The notes under the pieces are model-generated. The model saw only the letters and a program-made list of their open reading frames with translations. It ran no database searches and had not been told where the DNA came from. This document shows, piece after piece, positions 58,386 to 64,000 of a DNA stretch of 64,000 bases (position 1 is its first letter; each line of letters opens with the position of its first letter). Position numbers and translations under genes: made by a program. Source of the DNA: Nocardioides sp. W7 (GTDB taxonomy: Bacteria; Actinomycetota; Actinomycetes; Propionibacteriales; Nocardioidaceae); NCBI RefSeq assembly GCF_022919075.1, contig NZ_CP095078.1, positions 1,798,001-1,862,000 on the forward strand. Reading direction: 5' to 3'.

Positions 58386-59518
58386 TGGACTTCGAGCTCG
58401 ACGAGGACCACGCGGCGCTACGCGCCCTGGCGCACGATCTGTTCGCCCGCGAAGCCTCCCCCGAGAGGCTGGCCGTCCACGAGCGCAGCGACGCGGAGCT
58501 GGACGCCCGGTTGTGGTCGACGATGGCCGAGGCCGGGCTGCTCGGGGTGATGCTCCCCGAGGAGTACGGCGGGGCCGGGCTCGGCCTCGGTGCCCTGGCG
58601 GTGGTGCTGGAGGAGCAGGGCCGGCAGGTCGCACCCGTGCCGCTGTGGTCGGCGTCGGTCGCCGCGATGGCCCTGGCCCGACACGGGAGTCCCGGGCAAC
58701 GCGAGGGCCTGCTGCCCGGCATCGCCACCGGGACCGCCCGGCTCGCCCTGGCGGTCGAGGGATATGCGGGGGCGTCCGCCTGCCGTGCGGAGCTCGTCGC
58801 CGGGCGGTGGCGGGTCAGCGGGACCTGGGCCGCGGTTCCCGGCCTGGGCGGCTCCGCGCGGGTGCTCGTGTGCGCCACCACCCCGGACGGCCCCGGCCTC
58901 TTCCTCCTCGCCGCTCCCGGCGCGGATCTTCCGGTCACGAACGCCTCGGACGTCGCGGGCGGCCGGGTGACCTGGTCGACGGCGCGCGACACCGCGAACG
59001 ACCTGGTCTCCGAGCTGGTCCTCGACCGGGTCGGCGCGGAGCCGGTCGGGGAGCCCGGGGACGGTGCGGTCGCCGACGTGCTGCGCCATGCCGCGGTCGC
59101 CCTCGCCTCCCTGCAGGTCGGCATCGCCCAGGGCGCGGTCGCCATCGCGGCCGACTACCTACGCGGGCGTCACCAGTTCGGCCGCCCCCTCGGCAGCTTC
59201 CAGGCCGTCCAGCATCAGCTGGCCGACTGCTGGATCGACGTCGAGGCGATGCGATGGACCCGCTGGCAGGCCGTGCTGGGGATCGCGACGCCGGACGCGG
59301 AACGGCTCGCGCTCGTGGCGCGCTGGTGGTCCGGGCAGGCCGGGCTCGACGTCGTGCACCGGGTGCAGCACCTGCACGGCGGCATCGGCGTCGACGTGGA
59401 CTACCCGATCCATCGCTACTTCCTGCGCGCCCGCCAGGTCGCGACGACGCTGGGCGGTCCGGCGTCCGCGCTCGACGCGCTCGGCGAGCTGCTGGCCACG
59501 AGCGGAGGCCCGCGATGA
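58385..59518 (+). CDS. Acyl-CoA dehydrogenase (FadE29/ChsE2-like)
   Basis: 377 residues. DFELDEDHAALRALAHDLF, LPEEYGGAGLGLGALAVVLEEQGR and the C-terminal RGRHQFGRPLGSFQAVQHQLADCWIDVEAMRWTRWQA and VQHLHGGIGVDVDYPIHRYFLRARQV are typical ACAD motifs. The flavin-loop motif is degenerate (no TEPxAGSD), as expected for one of the two unlike subunits of the ChsE1-ChsE2 type. Start overlaps the previous stop by one base; its stop overlaps the next ATG. Confidence 0.9.
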   Translation: MDFELDEDHAALRALAHDLFAREASPERLAVHERSDAELDARLWSTMAEAGLLGVMLPEEYGGAGLGLGALAVVLEEQGRQVAPVPLWSASVAAMALARHGSPGQREGLLPGIATGTARLALAVEGYAGASACRAELVAGRWRVSGTWAAVPGLGGSARVLVCATTPDGPGLFLLAAPGADLPVTNASDVAGGRVTWSTARDTANDLVSELVLDRVGAEPVGEPGDGAVADVLRHAAVALASLQVGIAQGAVAIAADYLRGRHQFGRPLGSFQAVQHQLADCWIDVEAMRWTRWQAVLGIATPDAERLALVARWWSGQAGLDVVHRVQHLHGGIGVDVDYPIHRYFLRARQVATTLGGPASALDALGELLATSGGPR

Positions 59519-59955
59519 GCCTCAGGCCGACGAGGTCCGCCACCGACGTCCAGCCGGGTGAGGCACTACCTCCCCTGACCGTCGACCTCACCCGGACCCT
59601 GATCGTCAGTACGGCGCTGGCGACCCGTGACTACCAGGACGTGCACCACGACCCCGAGCTGGCCGTGGCACGGGGATCGAAGGACATCTTCATGAACATC
59701 CTGACCAGCAACGGCTACGCCGAGCGCTTCGTCGCGGAGTGGGCCGGACCCGCGGCGGTGGTACGCCGTCTGGCGTTGCGGCTCGGTGCCCCCAACTACC
59801 CGGGAGACACGATGACCCTGACCGGCGAGGTGACGGCCGTGCACGAGTGCACCGTCGAGGTCCGGGTCGCGGCGACGAATTCGTCGGGCACCCACCTCAG
59901 CGGCACGGTCGTGGTGGAGCTCCCGGCCTCGGCGAGATCGGGGGCGGCCTCGTGA
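59515..59955 (+). CDS. MaoC-like dehydratase/hydratase (ChsH1-like)
   Basis: 146 residues, a single hot-dog domain. VSTALATRDYQDVHHDPELAVARGSKDIFMNILTSNGYAERF contains the hydratase motif with Asp and His in DYQDVHHD. The N-terminus VQPGEALPPLTVDLTRTL is MaoC-like. In the igr-type system it pairs with the MaoC-DUF35 protein to hydrate the enoyl-CoA. Starts on the ATGA overlap with the acyl-CoA dehydrogenase gene and overlaps the Ltp2-like gene by a GTGA. Confidence 0.92.
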   Translation: MSLRPTRSATDVQPGEALPPLTVDLTRTLIVSTALATRDYQDVHHDPELAVARGSKDIFMNILTSNGYAERFVAEWAGPAAVVRRLALRLGAPNYPGDTMTLTGEVTAVHECTVEVRVAATNSSGTHLSGTVVVELPASARSGAAS

Positions 59956-61127
59956 ACGCGGGGCTCGCGGGCCGGGCGGCGATCGCCGGCATCGGCGCCA
60001 CCGAGTTCTCCAAGGCCTCCGGGCGCAGTGAGCTGACCCTCGCCTGCGAGGCGGTGCTCGCCGCCATCCACGACGCCGGCCTGCAGCCCAGTGACGTCGA
60101 CGGCATGGTCACCTTCTCGATGGAGACCAGCGCGGAGATCCACCTGACCCGCAACACCGGCATCGGTGACCTGACCTTCTTCTCCCGGGTTCCGCACGGC
60201 GGTGGGGCCGCCTGCGGGACCGTCGCGCACGCGGTCGCCGCGATCGTCAGCGGTCTGGCCGAGGTGGTCGTCTGCTGGCGTGCCTTCAACGAGCGCTCCG
60301 GAGTCCGCTTCGGACTGGGCCAGGCCGACCGGGCGATGTCGATCGACGCCGACCGCGCCGCCTTCTCGTGGCTCACCCCGGTCGGTCTGTCCACGCCGGC
60401 GCAGTGGGTGGCGATCTTCGCCCGTCGCTACCTGCACGAGTACGGCGCCAGCACCGAGGACTTCGGCAGGATCGCCGTCCTCGACCGCCTGCACGCGGCC
60501 ACGAATCCGGCCGCCTGGTTCTACGAACGTCCCATCACCCTCGCCGATCATCAGGCCTCACGCTGGATCGCGGAGCCGTTGCGGCTGCTCGACTGCTGTC
60601 AGGAGACCGACGGCGGTCAGGCCCTGGTCGTGGTGTCGGCGGAGCGCGCGCGAGACCTGCGCCATCCGGGTGCACTGGTGGTCGGTGCGGCTCAGGGCTC
60701 CGGTGCGGACCAGCACATGATGACGTCGTACTACCGGCCGAGCATCTCCGGCATTCCCGAGATGGGACTGGTCGCCGACCAGCTGTGGCGCCAGAGCGGG
60801 CTCCGGCCCGAGGACATGCAGGCGGCCATCCTCTACGACCACTTCACGCCCCTGGTCCTGCCCCAGTTGGAGGAGCTCGGATTCTGCGGCAGGGGAGAGG
60901 CGAAGGACTTCATCGCCGACGGCCATCTCGGCCTCGACGGATCGCTACCGCTCAACACGCACGGCGGTCAGCTGGGCGAGGCCTACCTGCACGGGATGAA
61001 CGGCATCGCCGAGGCCGTCCGGCTGGTCCGCGGCACCTCGCCGAACCAGCCGGGAGAGGTCGAGCGGGTGGTCGTCACCGCGGGCACGGGGGTGCCCACG
61101 AGCGGCCTCATCCTGGCCGCCCCGTGA
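59952..61127 (+). CDS. Thiolase-fold lipid-transfer protein, Ltp2-like retro-aldolase
   Basis: 391 residues. Thiolase superfamily without the thiolase Cys-His-Cys triad in its usual context: RAAIAGIGATEFSKASGRSE, VDGMVTFSMETSAEIH, GGGAACGTVAHAVAAI, YDHFTPLVLPQLEELGF, and the C-terminal LPLNTHGGQLGEAYLHGMNGIAEAVRL. That profile is the Ltp2/SCPx-like group, which splits a beta-hydroxyacyl-CoA by retro-aldol reaction, releasing propionyl-CoA and a ketone. The order with MaoC and MaoC-DUF35 genes supports the role. GTG start overlaps the previous stop. The last gene of the operon; a 150-bp gap follows. Confidence 0.92.
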   Translation: MNAGLAGRAAIAGIGATEFSKASGRSELTLACEAVLAAIHDAGLQPSDVDGMVTFSMETSAEIHLTRNTGIGDLTFFSRVPHGGGAACGTVAHAVAAIVSGLAEVVVCWRAFNERSGVRFGLGQADRAMSIDADRAAFSWLTPVGLSTPAQWVAIFARRYLHEYGASTEDFGRIAVLDRLHAATNPAAWFYERPITLADHQASRWIAEPLRLLDCCQETDGGQALVVVSAERARDLRHPGALVVGAAQGSGADQHMMTSYYRPSISGIPEMGLVADQLWRQSGLRPEDMQAAILYDHFTPLVLPQLEELGFCGRGEAKDFIADGHLGLDGSLPLNTHGGQLGEAYLHGMNGIAEAVRLVRGTSPNQPGEVERVVVTAGTGVPTSGLILAAP

Positions 61128-61278
61128 CCTGATCGATGCCACCGGATTCCCCCTGGCAACGCGTCTCCCGCTCAACGGGAAGAAGTGTTCCTGAGCGCGA
61201 CAGGCGAGACCTAGCGTCCCGATCGACCGGCTCGTCAACGACCAGCACCACTCATCGAGACCTGAAAGAGCGTCGTAC

Positions 61279-62115
61279 ATGTCCCTGACCTACGAGTCGA
61301 CAGCCCAGCCGAAGACCACCACGGACGGGCTGCACTACCACGTGGCCGGCGAGGGACCCGCCCTCATCATGCTGCACGGCTCCGGCCCCGGCGTGAGCGG
61401 CTGGTCGAACTTCTCCGAGAACCTGCCGGTCTTCGCGCAGCACTTCCGCACCTACGTCTTCGACCTGCCGAACTTCGGTGCCAGCACGGACCTGGAGCTG
61501 ACCCGGCCCTACCCGGAGCACGCCGCCGAGGCGCTGATCCGGGCCATGGACGACCTGGGCATCGACCAGGCGCACCTGGTCGGCAACTCGATGGGCGGCT
61601 GGGTCTCGCTGACCGCCGCACTGGCGGCTCCGGAACGGTTCGGCAGCCTGGCGCTGATGGGTCCCGGTGGGCTCTTCGCCGAGGTCTTCAGCCCGCCCAA
61701 GTCCGAGGGGGCGAGGCGCCTGTTCGACTACGTCAGCGCGCCGTCGCGGGAGGCGATGATCCGCTGGGTCGACTGCATGGTGCACGACCCGGCCCTGATC
61801 ACCGACGAGCTGATCGAGGAGCGGATCGCGATGGCGCAGGCGCCGGGCGCGATCGAGCGGATGCGGGCCGTGCTCGGCTCCCTTGGAAACGCGACCGACG
61901 AGCTCCCGCTGCTGCTCCGGCTCCCCGAGCTGGTCAACCCGACGCTGGTGATCTGGGGACGTGACGACCGGATGCTGCCGCTCGAGGGCGCCTTCTTCGG
62001 CACGCGTCGGATCCCGAAGGCAGACCTTCTCGTGCTCTCCGACTGCGGCCACTGGGCCCAGGTGGAGCGCAAGGCCGACTTCGAGTCCGCCGTTCTCGAC
62101 TTCCTCAGCCGCTGA
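61279..62115 (+). CDS. Meta-cleavage product hydrolase (HsaD/BphD-like)
   Basis: 278 residues. Hydrolyses a C-C bond in the product of extradiol ring cleavage. HGSGPGVSGWSNFSENLPVF is the classic HsaD/BphD oxyanion motif; triad Ser104 (GNSMGG), Asp230 (WGRDDRMLP) and His258 (DCGHWAQ) is intact. The sequence follows HsaD of mycobacterial cholesterol degradation. It starts the hsaD-hsaA-hsaC run; the leader is 150 bp. The close relative at 50882 lacks two triad residues. Confidence 0.94.
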   Translation: MSLTYESTAQPKTTTDGLHYHVAGEGPALIMLHGSGPGVSGWSNFSENLPVFAQHFRTYVFDLPNFGASTDLELTRPYPEHAAEALIRAMDDLGIDQAHLVGNSMGGWVSLTAALAAPERFGSLALMGPGGLFAEVFSPPKSEGARRLFDYVSAPSREAMIRWVDCMVHDPALITDELIEERIAMAQAPGAIERMRAVLGSLGNATDELPLLLRLPELVNPTLVIWGRDDRMLPLEGAFFGTRRIPKADLLVLSDCGHWAQVERKADFESAVLDFLSR

Positions 62116-62136
62116 ACCCCCGACTAGGAGAACCAC

Positions 62137-63294
62137 GTGTTCCAGCATGAAGTGCTCGACCGGATCGCCGACGCAGCCGCCTCGATCCAGGACGAGGAGA
62201 TCAACTCGATCAGCGAGCGCCGGCTGACCCCTGCGGCCACCAAGACGCTGCGCGACACCGGCGTCATGCGCCTCGTCCAGCCGGCCCGGTACGGCGGCTT
62301 CGAAGCGGATGCCCGCGTGTTCAGTCAGGCGCTGTTCGAGCTCGGCCGGCTGTCGAGCTCGGCCGGCTGGGTCACCGGCGTGGTCGGCATCCACTCCTGG
62401 CACCTGGGCCTGTACGACGACCGCGCGCAGCGCGAGGTGTGGGGCGACGACCCGGACACCTGGATCAGCTCGTCCTACGGCCCGGCCGGGCGCGCCGTCG
62501 CCGTACCCGGCGGGTACCGGCTCAGTGGTCGGTGGGGGTTCTCCTCCGGCAGCGACCAGTGCACCTGGGTGTTCGTGGGCGGCATGGCCGACGAGGGCGA
62601 CGGTGGAGCCCCGAAGTACCGTCACTTCCTCCTGCCGCTCAGTGACTACCAGGTGGTCGACGTCTGGAACACCTCCGGCCTCGCCGGGACCGGCAGCAAC
62701 GACATCCTCATCGAGGACGCCTTCGTCCCCGACTACCGCACGATGGACGTCGAGGACCTCTACCGGCTCGACTGCCCGGGCCGCGAGGTCAACACGGGCC
62801 CGCTCTTCTCCATCCCGTGGTACAGCATCTTCCTCAACGCGGTCGTCGTCCCGATCGTGGGCATGGCGCGGCGGGCCGTCGACGAGGCCGTCGCCCCGCT
62901 TCGTGAGAGGCGCTCCGCGGACTCCGCTTGGAGTCCGCTGCCGCTGACGCACGCGCGACTGGCCCAGTCCGACTCCGAGGCGGACCTGGCGATGCTGGTC
63001 CTGCAGCACAACCTGGGCGACATCATCGCCAGCGTGGCGGCCGGGCAGCCGGTGACGATGGAGCAGCGGCACCGCTCCAAGCGGGACCACGTCATGGCGG
63101 TCAGTCTCGCGGTCGCGGCCGCCGACGGTGCGTACCTGTCCGGAGGGCCGCGGTCGATCCAGGCCACCAGCGTGCTCCAGCAGGTGTGGCGTGACGTGCA
63201 CGCCGGTCAGCACCACGCGATGAACGTTCCCGACCTGATCATGCCCGCCGTCGGTGACTTCCTCACCGGTGGTGTCGTCAGCTACCCCGTCTGA
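62137..63294 (+). CDS. Flavin-dependent monooxygenase, oxygenase subunit (HsaA-like)
   Basis: 385 residues with the acyl-CoA-dehydrogenase fold of two-component phenol hydroxylases (group D). RLTPAATKTLRDTGVMRLVQPARYGGFEADARVF; GWVTGVVGIHSWHLGLY; SSYGPAGRAVAVPGGYRLSGRWGFSSGSDQCTWVFVGG; and the C-terminal HHAMNVPDLIMPAVGDFLTG follow HsaA, which hydroxylates 3-HSA to a catechol. Starts at a GTG with TAGGAG upstream. Reduced flavin would come from a HsaB-like reductase such as 53149-53718. Confidence 0.94.
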   Translation: MFQHEVLDRIADAAASIQDEEINSISERRLTPAATKTLRDTGVMRLVQPARYGGFEADARVFSQALFELGRLSSSAGWVTGVVGIHSWHLGLYDDRAQREVWGDDPDTWISSSYGPAGRAVAVPGGYRLSGRWGFSSGSDQCTWVFVGGMADEGDGGAPKYRHFLLPLSDYQVVDVWNTSGLAGTGSNDILIEDAFVPDYRTMDVEDLYRLDCPGREVNTGPLFSIPWYSIFLNAVVVPIVGMARRAVDEAVAPLRERRSADSAWSPLPLTHARLAQSDSEADLAMLVLQHNLGDIIASVAAGQPVTMEQRHRSKRDHVMAVSLAVAAADGAYLSGGPRSIQATSVLQQVWRDVHAGQHHAMNVPDLIMPAVGDFLTGGVVSYPV

Positions 63295-63299
63295 GTCGC

Positions 63300-63329
63300 C
63301 CGACCACGCCTGCCCCGACCACGCCTGCC
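63300..63329. repeat. 15-bp tandem duplication
   Basis: CCGACCACGCCTGCC occurs twice in direct tandem in the 72-bp gap between the HsaA- and HsaC-like genes; a third partial copy follows. Probably neutral slippage. Confidence 0.85.
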
Positions 63330-63366
63330 CGACCGGGCCGGTCCGGTCGTCCTCGATTGGAGCACC

Positions 63367-64000
63367 ATGCCCATCCTCTCCCTCGGCTACCTGCGCCTCG
63401 ACATCGCCGATGCGTCCCGCTGGCAGCCGTTCATGCGCGACTTCCTCGGCCTCATGGAGGTCGACGGCGCCACGCCCGGTTCGCTGAGCTATCGGATCGA
63501 CGAGTATCCGGCGAGGTTCGTCCTGTCGCCCTCCGAGGCGCCCGGTCTGGGTGCCATCGGATGGGAGGTCACGGACCGCAGGGACCTCGCTGACTTCGCC
63601 GACCGGATCGAGCGGTCCGGCCGAGCGGTCACGGTCGGCACTCCCGGTGAGTGTGCCGAGCGGGCCGTCACCGGGCTCATCCGCTTCGAGGACCCCAGCG
63701 GCAACCCCAACGAGCTGTTCTGGGGGCCGGTCTACGACCACCAGCCGGTCCGTACGCCGCTGGTCTCGCGGTTCGTCACCGGCGACCAGGGTCTGGGCCA
63801 CGTGATCCTCAGCGTGCTGGACAGCGAGGAGGCTTTCGAGTTCTACAACGGCGTCCTCGGCTTCGAGGAGCGCAACGTCCTCGACATCCCGCAGCTCGAG
63901 GGCCGCTACTACTTCCTCGGCTGCAACCCGCGCCAGCACTCGCTCGGACTCGCGCCGGGAAATGCGCCCGGGCTGGCCCACTTCATGGTCGAGGCGGCCA
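63367..64000 (+). CDS. Extradiol ring-cleavage dioxygenase, HsaC/BphC-like (C-terminus beyond window)
   Basis: The first 211 codons of a type I (VOC-fold) extradiol dioxygenase that opens a catechol ring between C-OH and adjacent carbon. The N-terminal VOC module (SLGYLRLDIADASRWQPFMRDFLGL; GLGAIGWEVTD; GLIRFEDPSGNPNELFWG) and the beginning of the catalytic module (RFVTGDQGLGHVILSVLDSEEAFEFYNGVLGFEE, with the first iron-ligand His in GLGHVIL) are seen. A second His and the Glu ligand lie in the missing part, except GNAPGLAHFMVE, which carries the second His. Usual length is about 290-300. Confidence 0.94.
   Translation, partial: MPILSLGYLRLDIADASRWQPFMRDFLGLMEVDGATPGSLSYRIDEYPARFVLSPSEAPGLGAIGWEVTDRRDLADFADRIERSGRAVTVGTPGECAERAVTGLIRFEDPSGNPNELFWGPVYDHQPVRTPLVSRFVTGDQGLGHVILSVLDSEEAFEFYNGVLGFEERNVLDIPQLEGRYYFLGCNPRQHSLGLAPGNAPGLAHFMVEAA

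Noticed and set aside
61252..63981. A 909-codon open frame on the minus strand opposite the hsaD-hsaA-hsaC-like genes
   Set aside because: Frame is open only because of high third-position GC on the coding strand. The product is repetitive (LG, RG, DEV runs) and has no family motifs, whereas the plus strand genes have intact catalytic motifs.

Overview
This window is high-GC, gene-dense DNA with frequent GTG/TTG starts and many 4-base stop/start overlaps. It carries an IdeR/DtxR repressor with all metal ligands in place and a block (mscL, FmdB-type protein, 5-formyl-THF cyclo-ligase, UDP-glucose pyrophosphorylase, moeA, rimJ-like acetyltransferase, sepX/glpR-like membrane protein) that matches the order of the Mycobacterium tuberculosis Rv0985c-Rv0996 neighbourhood. 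Together these point to an actinobacterium. A Nocardioides-like organism is my best guess, but it is an inference.

Layout. 1-11.2 kb is mainly housekeeping: a photolyase cut by the window edge, ideR, a sirtuin coupled to a DUF2277 gene, a secreted beta-propeller protein, a saccharopine-dehydrogenase-like reductase, a cold-shock gene, two secreted alpha/beta hydrolases, and a TetR/TetX-like pair with two near-perfect operators between them. 11.2-16.75 kb is a scarred accessory region ending at a tRNA-Arg(CCT). It holds an IS256-family element with its target duplication still visible inside a reconstructable gene, an AraC fragment, a secreted S1 protease, a decayed Lsr2-like fragment and an IS630 tail. 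16.9-28.7 kb is core: an LCP protein, MscL, SAF and FmdB proteins, penicillin acylase, then the galU-moeA-moaC-mog-rimJ-sepX/glpR operon and tRNA-Ala(CGC).

28.7-37.3 kb is surface and cell-envelope accessory DNA. A FkbM methyltransferase/glycosyltransferase fusion is flanked by two diverged copies of a structured noncoding repeat. It is followed by a large secreted GH78 alpha-rhamnosidase with palindromes in its leader, and by an unrecognised gene.

37.3-64 kb is one large catabolic region. The left part has a GntR regulator, LLM flavin oxidoreductase, CoA ligase, class II aldolase, D-2-hydroxyacid dehydrogenase, a five-gene oligopeptide-type ABC importer and an HD-domain oxygenase-like protein. 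The middle part has an amidohydrolase, an alpha/beta hydrolase that lacks two of its three catalytic residues, a flavin reductase, a second CoA ligase and a TetR regulator. The right part has an operon shaped like the mycobacterial igr operon (two acyl-CoA dehydrogenases, MaoC-DUF35, MaoC, Ltp2-like retro-aldolase), then hsaD-, hsaA- and hsaC-like genes. Read together, the genes suggest uptake of an acid, CoA activation, side-chain removal by retro-aldol cleavage, phenol-to-catechol hydroxylation, meta-cleavage and hydrolysis. The substrate is a steroid or another phenolic compound with an alkyl-acid side chain and cannot be fixed from sequence. A recurring AAAGATC-type motif in three control regions hints at a shared regulator.
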